Source of the DNA: JAQSWP01 sp040255215
Lineage (GTDB): Bacteria > Pseudomonadota > Alphaproteobacteria > Reyranellales > JAQSWP01
Direction of reading: 5' to 3'
Assembly: GCA_040255215.1 (NCBI GenBank)
Contig: JBDZUM010000058.1
Coordinates: 1-23,653 of the forward strand
Length of the DNA stretch: 23,653 nt
Positions 14,501 through 22,518 of this stretch are shown in pieces (the first letter of the stretch is position 1; each line of letters begins with the position of its first letter). The translations under genes and the position numbers were made by a program. A model generated the notes under the pieces. It ran no database searches. It was not told the origin of the DNA and worked only from the letters and a program-made list of their open reading frames with translations.

Positions 14501-17345
14501 GGGCCCGGGCCAAGGCCGGCGTGCGACCGCCGCCCAGCGTGTCCAGCTCGCCGTCGCGCGCCAGCTGCCACTCGGATCGGGCATTGGCCAGCCGCACTTC
14601 GACCGCCGTCACCTTGTACTCGGGGCAGTTGGTGGCCCAGTCGGAGAATTCGGTGGTGACGACGTTGGCGCCGGTCTCCGGGTGGTGGAAGGTCGTATAG
14701 ACCACGCCGGGCTGCACGCGATCGGTGATTTCGGCGCGCAAGGTCGTGGCGCCGGCGCGGCTGGCCAGCGACACCAGATCGCCATCGGCGATGCCGCGCT
14801 GCTCGGCGTCGTGCGGATGGATCTCCAGCAGGTCCTCGCCGTGCCAGGCGACGTTGGCGGTGCGCCGCGTCTGCTGGCCGACATTGTACTGCGAGAGGAT
14901 GCGGCCGGTGGTCAGCAGCAGGGGAAAGCGCGGGCCCGAGCGCTCCTCGGTGGCGACGAAGGCGGTGAGCGCGAAATACCCCTTGCCGCGCACGAACTTG
15001 TCGACGTGCATGACCGGCGTTCCCTCGGGCATGGCGTCGGTGCAGGGCCATTGCACGCTGCCCAGCCGGTCGATCTTCTCGTAGCTGACGCCGGCGAAGG
15101 TCGGCGTCAGCCGCGCGATCTCGTCCATGATCTGCGAGGGGTGTTCGTAGGCCATGTCGTAGCCCAGCGCCTGCGCCAGCTTCGCCGTCACCTGCCATTC
15201 CGCCAGCCCGGCCAGCGGTTCGATGGCGCGGCGCACGCGGCTGATGCGGCGTTCGGCGTTGGTAAAGGTGCCGTCCTTCTCGAGGAAGGAGGCGCCGGGC
15301 AGGAAGACATGGGCGTAGCGCGCCGTCTCGGTCATGAAAAGATCGTTGACCACGACGCATTCCATCGCCGCCAAACCGGCCGCGACGTGCTGGGTGTTGG
15401 GATCGGACTGCGCCAGATCCTCGCCCTGCACGAACAGACCCTTGAAGCTGCCGTCGATGGCGGCATCGAGCATGTTGGGGATGCGCAGGCCCGGTTCGCG
15501 ATCGAGCCGCGCGCCCCAGGCGCCTTCCAGCAGATCGAGCGTGGCGGCGTCGGAAACGTGGCGATAGCCCGGCACCTCGTGCGGGAAGGAGCCCATGTCG
15601 CAAGCGCCCTGGACGTTGTTCTGGCCGCGCAGCGGGTTCACCCCCACCCCCGGCCGGCCGAGATTACCGGTCGCCATGGCGAGATTGGCCATGCCCATCA
15701 CCATGGTCGAGCCCTGGCTGTGCTCGGTGACTCCCAGCCCGTAATAGATCGCTGCGTTGCCGCCCGTGGCGTAGAGCCGTGCGGCGGCGCGGATCGTCGC
15801 GGCCGGCACGCCGGTGATGCTTTCGACGGCTTCCGGCGCGTTGCGCGGATCGGCGATGAAGTCGCGCCAGCGGGCGAAGCTCGGGCCGTCGCAGCGTTCG
15901 GCGACGAAGGCCTTGTCGGTCAGGCCTTCCGTCACCACCACATGCGCCAGCGCGTTGATGACCGCGACGTTGGTGCCGGGCTTCAGTTGCAGGTGATGCG
16001 CTGCGGCAACATGCGGGGTCTGCACCAGATCGATGCGGCGCGGGTCGATGACGATGAGCCGGGCGCCCTCGCGCAGGCGGCGCTTCATGTGCGAGCCGAA
16101 CACCGGATGCGCCTCGGTGACGTTGGCGCCGATCACCATGACGACGTCGGTGTGCTCGATCGAATCGAAATCCTGCGTGCCGGCCGACGTGCCGAAGGCG
16201 GTCTTCAGCCCGTAGCCGGTCGGCGAATGGCAGACGCGGGCGCAGGTGTCGACGTTGTTGTTGCCGAAGGCGGTGCGCACCAGCTTCTGCAGCAGATAGG
16301 TCTCCTCGTTGGTGCAGCGCGAGGAGGTGATGGCGCCGATGGCGCCGCGCCCGTGCCGCGCCTGGATATCGCGAAAACGCGACGCCACATGGGCGATGGC
16401 CTCGTCCCAGCTCGCCTCGCGCCAGGGGTCGGTGATCTTCTCGCGAACGAGGGGCGTGGTGATGCGGTCGGCATGGGTGGCATAGCCCCAGGCGAAGCGG
16501 CCCTTGACGCAGGAATGGCCGTGATTGGCCTTGCCGTCCTTGTGCGGCGTCATGCGCACCACCTGATCGCCCTGCAGTTCGGCCTTGAACGAGCAGCCGA
16601 CGCCGCAATAGGCGCAGGTGGTCAGCACCGTGCGCTCGGGCAGGCCCATGTCGATGACCGTCTTCTCGTTGAGCGTCGCGGTGGGGCAGGCCTCGACGCA
16701 GGCGCCGCAGGAAACGCATTCGGATGCGAGGAACCCTTCGTCCTGTCCGGCGGCGATCAGCGAATTGAGCCCGCGCCCGTCGACCGTCAGCGCGAATGTG
16801 CCCTGCACCTCCTCGCAGGCCCGCACGCAGCGCGAGCAGACGATGCACTTGTCGGGTTCGAAGGCGAAATAGGGATTGGAAACATCGTCGGCGTGGCTGC
16901 GGTGGCGGGCGCCATCGTAGCCGTAGCGCACCTCGAGCAGCCCCACCGCCGCCGCCATGTCCTGCAATTCGCAGTCGCCGTTGGCCGAACAGGTCAGGCA
17001 GTCGAGCGGATGGTCGGAGATATAGAGCTCCATGACGTTGCGTCGCAGCCGGCGCAGCCTATCCGTCTGGGTGCGCACCACCATGCCGTTCTCCGCCGGC
17101 GTGGTGCAGGAAGCGGGCGTGCCCTTGCGGCCGTCGATCTCGACCAGGCACAGGCGGCAGGAGCCGAAGGCCTCCATTGTGTCGGTGGCGCAAAGCTTCG
17201 GTACCTCGATGCCGGCCAGGCGGGCGGCATGCATCACCGAACTGCCGGCCGGCACGGCGATTTCGTTGCCGTCGACGATCAGGCGCACCGTTTCGCCGCC
17301 CTTGCCGGCCGGCGTGCCGAGATCGCGTTCCTTCAGGATCGGCAT
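14481..17345 (-). CDS. fdsA: NAD-dependent formate dehydrogenase alpha (catalytic Mo) subunit
   Basis: A 954-residue catalytic subunit that oxidises formate to CO2 at a molybdenum bis-MGD centre. Visible cofactor sites in order: [2Fe-2S] ferredoxin domain Cys52, Cys63, Cys66, Cys80; a His/Cys [4Fe-4S] site His112, Cys116, Cys119, Cys125; two [4Fe-4S] ferredoxin motifs Cys167-170-173-177 and Cys210-213-216-220; and the proximal [4Fe-4S] site Cys244, Cys247, Cys251, Cys279. The Mo-ligand cysteine is Cys372 with His373 (CARVCHSPTGYG). The length equals that of known FdsA. The ATG at 17345 was chosen because it sits 7 bases past the fdsGB stop behind GAGGG; an in-frame start at 17366 would add 7 residues inside fdsGB. 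It overlaps fdhD by 20 bases. A cytoplasmic enzyme, with no Tat signal. Confidence 0.97.
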   Translation of the reverse strand: MPILKERDLGTPAGKGGETVRLIVDGNEIAVPAGSSVMHAARLAGIEVPKLCATDTMEAFGSCRLCLVEIDGRKGTPASCTTPAENGMVVRTQTDRLRRLRRNVMELYISDHPLDCLTCSANGDCELQDMAAAVGLLEVRYGYDGARHRSHADDVSNPYFAFEPDKCIVCSRCVRACEEVQGTFALTVDGRGLNSLIAAGQDEGFLASECVSCGACVEACPTATLNEKTVIDMGLPERTVLTTCAYCGVGCSFKAELQGDQVVRMTPHKDGKANHGHSCVKGRFAWGYATHADRITTPLVREKITDPWREASWDEAIAHVASRFRDIQARHGRGAIGAITSSRCTNEETYLLQKLVRTAFGNNNVDTCARVCHSPTGYGLKTAFGTSAGTQDFDSIEHTDVVMVIGANVTEAHPVFGSHMKRRLREGARLIVIDPRRIDLVQTPHVAAAHHLQLKPGTNVAVINALAHVVVTEGLTDKAFVAERCDGPSFARWRDFIADPRNAPEAVESITGVPAATIRAAARLYATGGNAAIYYGLGVTEHSQGSTMVMGMANLAMATGNLGRPGVGVNPLRGQNNVQGACDMGSFPHEVPGYRHVSDAATLDLLEGAWGARLDREPGLRIPNMLDAAIDGSFKGLFVQGEDLAQSDPNTQHVAAGLAAMECVVVNDLFMTETARYAHVFLPGASFLEKDGTFTNAERRISRVRRAIEPLAGLAEWQVTAKLAQALGYDMAYEHPSQIMDEIARLTPTFAGVSYEKIDRLGSVQWPCTDAMPEGTPVMHVDKFVRGKGYFALTAFVATEERSGPRFPLLLTTGRILSQYNVGQQTRRTANVAWHGEDLLEIHPHDAEQRGIADGDLVSLASRAGATTLRAEITDRVQPGVVYTTFHHPETGANVVTTEFSDWATNCPEYKVTAVEVRLANARSEWQLARDGELDTLGGGRTPALARAHVDAAE

Positions 17346-17352
17346 GGCACCC

Positions 17353-19434
17353 TCACGACGCCGCACTGGCCGCAGCGGCCGGTCGCGTGAAATCCTCGGG
17401 GAAATGGCGCAATGCGCTCTGCACCGGCAGCGGCGTCAGACCGCCCAGCGCGCAGAGCGAACCGTCGGTCAGGGTCTCGCACAATTCGTCGATCAGCTCG
17501 CGCGTCTGTTGCGGGCGGATGCCGGCCAGCAGCCGGTCGATCATCTCGACCCCGCGCGTCGAGCCGATGCGGCAGGGCGTACACTTGCCGCAGCTTTCGA
17601 TGGCGCAGAACTCGAAGGCGAAACGCGCCTGCGCCGCCATGTCGACAGCATCGTCGAACACCACGATGCCGCCATGGCCCAGCATGCCCTGCGCCTGCGC
17701 CAGCGCTTCGTAGTCGAGCGGCAGGTCGAGCAGGCTGTCGGGCAGATAGGCGCCCAGCGGGCCGCCGATCTGCACCGCCCGCACCGGCCGGCCGGTTTCG
17801 GTGCCGCCGCCGATCTCCTCGATCAGCTGGCGCAGGCTGATGCCGAAGGGCACTTCGATCAGACCGCCGCGCACGACGTTGCCGGCGAGCTGCACCGCGA
17901 TCGTGCCGCGCGAGCGCTCAATGCCCATGCCGGCATAGGCAGCGCCGCCATCGGCCAGGATGTCCGGCGCGGCGGCGAGCGTGAGCACGTTGTGGATCAG
18001 GGTCGGCCTGCCGAACAGCCCGGCGACGGCCGGCAGCGGCGGCTTGAAGCGCACCTGGCCGCGCTTGCCTTCCAGGCTGTCGAGCAGCGAGGTTTCCTCG
18101 CCGCAGATATAGGCGCCGGCGCCGATGCGCAGCTCGATGTCGAAGGCGCGGCCGGAACCCAGAACATCGCTGCCCAGCATTTTGCCGGCACGGGCGACGG
18201 CAAGCGCGTCGGTCAGCACTCGCGCGGCATCGGGATATTCCGAGCGCAGATAGACGAAGCCCTTGATGGCGCCGACCGCGATCCCGGCGATCGCCATGCC
18301 TTCGATCAGCAGCAGCGGATCGCCTTCGATCAGCAGCCGGTCGGCGAAAGTGCCCGAATCGCCTTCGTCGGCGTTGCAGACGATGTATTTCGTCTCGCCC
18401 GGCGTTTCCAGGACCGTGCGCCATTTGCGCCCGGCGGGGAAGCCGGCGCCGCCGCGGCCGCGCAGGCCGGAGGCTTCGACCTCGCCGACGATGCCGTCGC
18501 CCGTCAGCCTCAGCGCTCGCCGCAGCCCGCGCAGCCCGCCCATCGCTTCGTAGTCGAACAGCGATCGCGGATCGATTTCGCCGCAGCGCGCGAAAGTCAG
18601 CCGCTTCTGCACGGCAAGGAAGGGGTGCAGCATCGGATCGTCGATGCATTTCGCATGCGCGCCACCCTGCAGGAACCCGGCATCGAACAGGTCCGGCACG
18701 TCTTCTTCCTGGATGCCGGCATAGCCGATGCGCCCGTCCGGCAGGTCGATCTCGACCAGCGGCTCGAGGAAGAACGCGCCGCGCGATCCGGTGCGCTTGA
18801 TCCGCACGTCGATACCTCGCTGGCGGGCCTCGGCGGCGATGGCCGCCGCAACCTTGTCGGCCCCGAAGGAGCGGGCGGTGGCTTCGCCCGGCACGCAGAC
18901 GAGGACACCACGATCGGCTGGGCTGGGCTGAATTTCCACCTGTGCCTCGCCTGCCCGCAGATCGCCCAGCAGCGCATCGAAATGCGCGCCGTCGACCAGG
19001 CTGTGCAACTGCCCGTCGGCCAGCAGCGCGGGGCCAGTAGCACAGTTCCCCAGGCAATAGACCGGTTCGAGCGTGTAGGCGCCGTTGGCGGTGGTGCCGC
19101 CCATGTCGATGCCAAGCTTGCGAAGTGCATGCGTCTCGAGTTCGCGGGCGCCGCGCGCCTGGCAGGCTTCGGCGCGGCACAGCTTGAGCACGTGGCGGCC
19201 GGCCGGGGCGCGGCGGAAGTCGTGATAGAAGGTCAGAACGCCATGCACTTCGGCACGGCTGAGATTGAGTGCCTTGGCGATCAGCGACACGGCAGCGTCC
19301 GGCACGTGGCCGAACGTATCGTTGAGCGCATGCAGGATCGGCAGCAGGGCGCCATCGAGGCCGGCGCGTTCGCCGATCAGGGCCAGCGCGCGCGCCTCGT
19401 TCCAGAGCTCAGGGCTTGCGGCCTGACGGGCCAC
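17353..19434 (-). CDS. fdsGB: Fused formate dehydrogenase gamma-beta (FdsG-FdsB) diaphorase subunit
   Basis: A 693-residue fusion of two proteins that are separate in Rhodobacter and Cupriavidus. Residues 1-160 are FdsG/NuoE-like with a [2Fe-2S] thioredoxin-fold site Cys86, Cys91, Cys127, Cys131. Residues about 175-693 are FdsB/NuoF-like: a thioredoxin-like lead (VLVCVPGEATARSFGADKV), the NAD/FMN site GLRGRGGAGFPAGRKW (324-339), GAYICGEETSL, and a [4Fe-4S] site Cys615, Cys618, Cys621, Cys661. It passes electrons from the alpha subunit to NAD+. The start is GTG behind GAGGGAGG; an ATG five bases upstream is in another frame. It is first in the operon, followed by fdsA 7 bases on. No internal stop or frameshift was seen at the junction (residues 160-175). 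Confidence 0.95.
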   Translation of the reverse strand: MARQAASPELWNEARALALIGERAGLDGALLPILHALNDTFGHVPDAAVSLIAKALNLSRAEVHGVLTFYHDFRRAPAGRHVLKLCRAEACQARGARELETHALRKLGIDMGGTTANGAYTLEPVYCLGNCATGPALLADGQLHSLVDGAHFDALLGDLRAGEAQVEIQPSPADRGVLVCVPGEATARSFGADKVAAAIAAEARQRGIDVRIKRTGSRGAFFLEPLVEIDLPDGRIGYAGIQEEDVPDLFDAGFLQGGAHAKCIDDPMLHPFLAVQKRLTFARCGEIDPRSLFDYEAMGGLRGLRRALRLTGDGIVGEVEASGLRGRGGAGFPAGRKWRTVLETPGETKYIVCNADEGDSGTFADRLLIEGDPLLLIEGMAIAGIAVGAIKGFVYLRSEYPDAARVLTDALAVARAGKMLGSDVLGSGRAFDIELRIGAGAYICGEETSLLDSLEGKRGQVRFKPPLPAVAGLFGRPTLIHNVLTLAAAPDILADGGAAYAGMGIERSRGTIAVQLAGNVVRGGLIEVPFGISLRQLIEEIGGGTETGRPVRAVQIGGPLGAYLPDSLLDLPLDYEALAQAQGMLGHGGIVVFDDAVDMAAQARFAFEFCAIESCGKCTPCRIGSTRGVEMIDRLLAGIRPQQTRELIDELCETLTDGSLCALGGLTPLPVQSALRHFPEDFTRPAAAASAAS

Positions 19435-19467
19435 AGCATCCTCCCTCTCAACCTTTGACTTGGGCCG

Positions 19468-19473
19468 ATTATA
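19468..19473 (-). promoter_or_regulatory. TATAAT -10-like element upstream of fdsGB, inside a dyad
   Basis: On the minus strand a perfect TATAAT (19473-19468) lies about 34 bases upstream of the GTG start. It is flanked by a perfect 5-bp inverted repeat GGGCC (19462-19466) / GGCCC (19474-19478), so the -10 would sit in the middle of a dyad. No good -35 match is found at 16-18 bases, which suggests activator-dependent transcription. Confidence 0.45.
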
Positions 19474-19503
19474 GGCCCTTGGCGGGGACCGAGGCGACCC
19501 GGA

Positions 19504-19517
19504 ATTTCCAAGGAAAT
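19504..19517. promoter_or_regulatory. Palindrome upstream of the fds promoter, candidate activator site
   Basis: ATTTCC-AA-GGAAAT, a perfect 6-bp-arm palindrome, centred about 40 bases upstream of the TATAAT. Imperfect outer bases extend it to GGAATTTCC/GGAAATCC (19501-19519). The position suits a transcriptional activator. In known fds operons a LysR-type regulator (FdsR) is encoded nearby, but none is in this window. Confidence 0.4.
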
Positions 19518-19533
19518 CCGGTACTTGCGAGGC

Positions 19534-20583
19534 CTATTTGCCGAACCGGTCCTGCCGCCAGATGTCGAGCTTCTCCTGGATGGGGCGGTCGGAGAAGGAA
19601 AACAGCACCGCATCGCTCGAGGCTTCGTGGACGATGCTGTGCCAGCTCGGCGCCACGAAGATGTCGCGCTTGCCCCAGGCGAACTCGCGATCGCCGATGC
19701 GCGTTCTGCCCGTCCCCTCGACGACGCTGAATATCGTGCCGTCGGTCGAGCGGTAGGGCGCCGATTTGAATCCCTTGGGCAGCAGCTGCATGTAGGTGCC
19801 GATGGTCGGCATGGCCGACTCGCCGGTGGCGGGATTGACGTAGCGCAGTTTCAGCCCGTGGCAGGGATCCCAGGCCTCGCCGCGGCGCATCGTCTCCAGC
19901 GCCTCGCGGGTGCGCGCGTAGGGATAGTTGAACACCGGCGAAGTGCGCGAGTGCGGCTTCCAGTCGACCGGCAGCAGCCCCGCGCCGTAGCGCGCCTGCG
20001 CATCGCCCTCGGGCCGCGTCAGGGCCTGCTCTTCCTTTTCGTCGGTCTCGGCGAAGCCGGCGTTGAACATCTGGATCAACGGAATGTCGAGCCCGTCGAG
20101 CCAGACCATCGGCTCGGCGCTGTCGTTGCCGTGGTCGTGCCACGTCCAGCTCGGGGTGATGACGAAATCGCCTTCGCGCATGGTGGTGCGCTCGCCGTCG
20201 ACGGCCGTGTAGGCGCCATTGCCCTCGACGATGAAGCGCAGTGCGGACTGGGTGTGGCGGTGGCTGGGCGCGACCTCGCCCGGCAGGATGAGCTGCAGCC
20301 CGGCATAGAGGCTGGGCGTGATGCAGGCCTTGCCCTGCAAAGCCGGGTTCTCGAGGATCAGCACCCGCCGCACCGCCTCGCGGGCGGTGATCAGCGCGCC
20401 CGATTCCATCAGGTAGGGCCGCACGTCATCGTAGTGCCACAGCGTCGCCTCGTAGGGCGCATTGGGTTGCGGCGGCACGAGCTGGTGCAGGCTCTCCCAC
20501 AGCGGCGCCATGTTGAGCGGTCCGAGCCGTCCGTAGAAATCCTTGCGCCGGTTGTCGCCCGGCTTGCTGGCGGCGGTCTGCAT
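19534..20583 (-). CDS. Gentisate 1,2-dioxygenase-type bicupin
   Basis: A 349-residue bicupin oxygenase of the gentisate 1,2-dioxygenase family; the length is typical. The first cupin holds the iron ligands His108 and His110 in APSHRHTQSALRFIVEG and probably His149 in SWTWHDHG. The second cupin (from about residue 255) has FSVVEGTGRTRIGD and APSWHSIVHEA. Gentisate dioxygenase opens the gentisate ring to maleylpyruvate with Fe(II) and O2. Close relatives act on salicylate or 1-hydroxy-2-naphthoate, so the substrate is not certain. The start is firm: GGAGGAAACGAC precedes ATG at 20583; the frame runs on to 20655 without ribosome site. Neither maleylpyruvate isomerase nor fumarylpyruvate hydrolase adjoins. 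A small hairpin overlaps the Shine-Dalgarno. Confidence 0.93.
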   Translation of the reverse strand: MQTAASKPGDNRRKDFYGRLGPLNMAPLWESLHQLVPPQPNAPYEATLWHYDDVRPYLMESGALITAREAVRRVLILENPALQGKACITPSLYAGLQLILPGEVAPSHRHTQSALRFIVEGNGAYTAVDGERTTMREGDFVITPSWTWHDHGNDSAEPMVWLDGLDIPLIQMFNAGFAETDEKEEQALTRPEGDAQARYGAGLLPVDWKPHSRTSPVFNYPYARTREALETMRRGEAWDPCHGLKLRYVNPATGESAMPTIGTYMQLLPKGFKSAPYRSTDGTIFSVVEGTGRTRIGDREFAWGKRDIFVAPSWHSIVHEASSDAVLFSFSDRPIQEKLDIWRQDRFGK

Positions 20584-20593
20584 GTCGTTTCCT

Positions 20594-20609
20594 CCGCTTT
20601 CCGAAGCGG
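20594..20609 (-). other. Leader hairpin touching the dioxygenase Shine-Dalgarno
   Basis: In the minus-strand transcript CCGCTT pairs with AAGCGG around CGGA (20609-20594), and the 3' arm leads directly into AGGAAACGACATG, so its last bases form part of GGAGG. It could modulate translation or simply be a stable leader stem. A -10-like TATAGT lies upstream at 20632-20627, with no good -35. Confidence 0.3.
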
Positions 20610-20650
20610 GATTGTTTGAGGGCCAAACTATACGCCCTGGCTTTTTCGCC

Positions 20651-20775
20651 GTCATCGCCCGGCTTGACCGAGCGATCCGCGCCGATCCCAGTAAAATTCC
20701 TCACCCTGAGCTTGTCGAAGGGTGAGGGCTCACAGGTTCCCTGTGCAACTCGTCCTTCGACGGGCTCAGGACGAG
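20651..20775. repeat. REP/REPIN-like palindrome cluster
   Basis: Three palindromic units lie in the 216-base gap between two minus-strand genes. An imperfect dyad spans 20651-20680 (ATCGCCCGG / CCGAGCGAT). A perfect 9-bp stem CCTCACCCT (20699-20707) / AGGGTGAGG (20719-20727) follows. Then comes a perfect 8-bp stem CTCGTCCT (20749-20756) / AGGACGAG (20768-20775). The cores of the last two are inverted copies: 20705-20721 and the reverse complement of 20754-20770 match at 15 of 17 bases. Elements with a CCTGAGCTTGTCGAAGG core are, from memory, abundant in intergenic DNA of several alphaproteobacteria. Paired inverted units fit a REPIN architecture and may also stop transcripts. Confidence 0.7.
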
Positions 20776-20799
20776 GAAGAGAGTGCCCAGGCTAACAAT

Positions 20800-21627
20800 C
20801 TAAGCCGCCGCGTTCAGGCGGCGGCGGGCGGCGCGGTCGCGGGCGGCGTCGCCGAAGGCCTGGAACAGCACGACCGACACCGGATCCTCGGTGGCGCGGT
20901 ACTCGGGGTGCCATTGCAGGCCGAGCACGAAGCCTGGCGCGGTCGGCGCATGCACCGCTTCGATGGTGCCGTCCTCGGCGGTCGCCTCGACCACGAGGCC
21001 GGGCGCCAGTCGGTCGATGCCCTGGGCGTGCAGCGAATTGACCACGATCTGATTACAGCCCAGGCGCTGCGCCAGCCAGCCGTCGCCGGTCAGCGCCACC
21101 GGATGGGCCGGCGCGTAGCGCTCGGCCAGAGGCCGGTCGCGGGCGGCGCGCGAGCGATGGTCGAAACGGCCGGGCACTTCCTGCACGCGCTGATGCAGGG
21201 AGCCGCCCAGGGCGACGTTGAGCTCCTGGATGCCGCGGCAGATCGCCAGCAGCGGCACGCCGCGCTGCACGGCGCGACGGATCAGCGGCAGCGTCGTGGC
21301 GTCGCGCTGCGCGTCGTGCTCGGTGCCGGGCACGCTGGCATGGCCGTCATAGTGATGCGGTTCGACGTTGGAGGGGCTGCCGGTCAGCAGCACGCCGTCG
21401 AGCATGTCGAGCAGCGGGTCGAGCGCCAACCCCAGCCCGTCCGGATCGCTGTCGCCGCGCCAGCCCAGTGCGGGCAGGATCAGCGGCGCGCCCTGGGCGG
21501 CATGGCGGATGGCGGTCAGGTATTTTTCCTGCACCGCATGGAAGGGCGATTCGTTGATCGGCTTGACGCAGGCCGGCACGCCGATCAGCGGCAGGCTGGC
21601 GGTTGTGGCATTGGCTGGCGGGTTCAT
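20800..21627 (-). CDS. Gamma-glutamyl-gamma-aminobutyrate hydrolase family (peptidase C26)
   Basis: A 275-residue class I glutamine amidotransferase-like hydrolase. The nucleophile elbow is LLAICRGIQELNVALGGSLHQ with Cys130, and the triad is completed by His240 and Glu242 in GLQWHPEYR. The N-terminus (LPLIGVPACVK) and LTGSPSNVEPHHY are typical of PuuD-like enzymes. PuuD cleaves gamma-glutamyl-GABA in putrescine breakdown, but other members act on different gamma-glutamyl compounds, and no puu genes are next to it. Probably cytoplasmic; no signal peptide. The ATG has AGGAGCGCGAC before it. The 3' end contains a GCCGCCG/CGGCGGC stem (20804-20825) within the final codons, next to the REP-like cluster. 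The gene is divergent from the desaturase gene with 87 bases between. Confidence 0.9.
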   Translation of the reverse strand: MNPPANATTASLPLIGVPACVKPINESPFHAVQEKYLTAIRHAAQGAPLILPALGWRGDSDPDGLGLALDPLLDMLDGVLLTGSPSNVEPHHYDGHASVPGTEHDAQRDATTLPLIRRAVQRGVPLLAICRGIQELNVALGGSLHQRVQEVPGRFDHRSRAARDRPLAERYAPAHPVALTGDGWLAQRLGCNQIVVNSLHAQGIDRLAPGLVVEATAEDGTIEAVHAPTAPGFVLGLQWHPEYRATEDPVSVVLFQAFGDAARDRAARRRLNAAA

Positions 21628-21714
21628 GTCGCGCTCCTGGCGCCCTGCAGGCCGGCTCTCGCGCCTTCACGCAAACTTTTGCGCCGGACGGGCGGCCGCT
21701 TCGTATGATGCGGC

Positions 21715-22518
21715 ATGGACGATCTGCTCGCAATGTCGCCGACCGTGAAGGCCGTCACCGTCGGCCTGTGGTTCGCCGCCCTGCTGGTGGCGGAAAGACT
21801 GTGGCCGGCGGCCACCCCGCCCGAGGCGGCGCGATTTCCCGGCGGGCCGGGCTGGCGCCGGCTGGCGGCCAATGGCGGCTTCTGGCTGCTCAATATCGGA
21901 CTGTCGCTGGCGGTCGTGCTGCCGCTGACCCAGGCCGCCGCCGCGGCATTTCCGGCGCTGGGCGGATGGCGGCCGGGCTGGTGGAGCGGGCTGCCCGGGC
22001 TGGCGCTCGATCTGCTGCTGCTGGATTTCCTGATCTACTGGTGGCATCGCGCCAATCACGTCGTGCCTTTCCTGTGGCGGTTCCACGAGGTGCATCACCG
22101 CGACGAGTTCCTCGACGCCAGCTCGGCCGTGCGCTTCCATTTCGGCGAGGTGGCGTTGAGCGCCCTGGCGCGGGCGGCGATCATGATCCCGCTGGGCCTG
22201 CCGCTAGCCTCGATCCTGGCCTTCGAAACGCTGGTGCTGGTCTCGACCCTGTTCCACCACTCCAATCTGCGCCTGCCGTCGGCACTCGAGCGGGCGCTGT
22301 CGTGGATCGTGGTGACGCCCTCGATCCACTGGGTGCACCATCACGCGCTGCGCGCCGATACCGATTCGAACTACGCCACGGTGCTGTCGCTGTGGGATCG
22401 GCTCTTCGCCAGCCGCAGCCGCCATGCGAGGACGCCGGAGATGAAGATCGGCGTCGAGGGATTGCCGGAGGAGAGTTTCGGCCGGCTGTTTGCCCTGCCG
22501 TTCCGTCCGCGTCAGTAG
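21715..22518 (+). CDS. Sterol desaturase/fatty acid hydroxylase superfamily membrane protein
   Basis: A 267-residue integral membrane di-iron protein. Hydrophobic segments lie at about residues 11-27, 53-72, 95-110 and 147-176. The histidine boxes that bind the iron pair are HRANH (His111, His115), HEVHHRD (His124, His127, His128), HHSN (His181, His182) and HWVHHH (His205, His208, His209). Family members hydroxylate or desaturate sterols, fatty acids, carotenoids or alkyl glycerols using O2; the substrate here cannot be told. No clear ribosome site precedes ATG at 21715, and an ATG at 21733 (residue 7) is possible. Its 3' end overlaps the convergent lolA gene by 7 bases. Confidence 0.92.
   Translation: MDDLLAMSPTVKAVTVGLWFAALLVAERLWPAATPPEAARFPGGPGWRRLAANGGFWLLNIGLSLAVVLPLTQAAAAAFPALGGWRPGWWSGLPGLALDLLLLDFLIYWWHRANHVVPFLWRFHEVHHRDEFLDASSAVRFHFGEVALSALARAAIMIPLGLPLASILAFETLVLVSTLFHHSNLRLPSALERALSWIVVTPSIHWVHHHALRADTDSNYATVLSLWDRLFASRSRHARTPEMKIGVEGLPEESFGRLFALPFRPRQ

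Noticed and set aside
13767..17390. A 1207-codon open frame on the plus strand opposite fdhD and fdsA
   Set aside because: It mirrors the codon bias of the real genes on the other strand (an effect of very high GC at third positions), shows no recognisable domain and has low-complexity composition.
14481..19434. A respiratory complex I fragment
   Set aside because: NuoE/F-like and NuoG-like parts are present, but the Mo-site Cys-His, FdhD and FdsD identify a formate dehydrogenase.
17032..19458. An 808-codon plus-strand frame opposite fdsGB
   Set aside because: The fdsGB frame carries every expected cofactor motif; this one is its antisense shadow.
4538..20583. A naphthalene-to-gentisate pathway linking the HCCA-isomerase-like gene and the gentisate dioxygenase
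   Set aside because: The two genes are about 14 kb apart, with no dioxygenase, dehydrogenase or salicylate hydroxylase genes between them.
20699..20775. CRISPR repeats or a phage attachment site
   Set aside because: Only two inverted units with no direct repeats, no spacers and no integrase nearby; a REP-like element explains them better.
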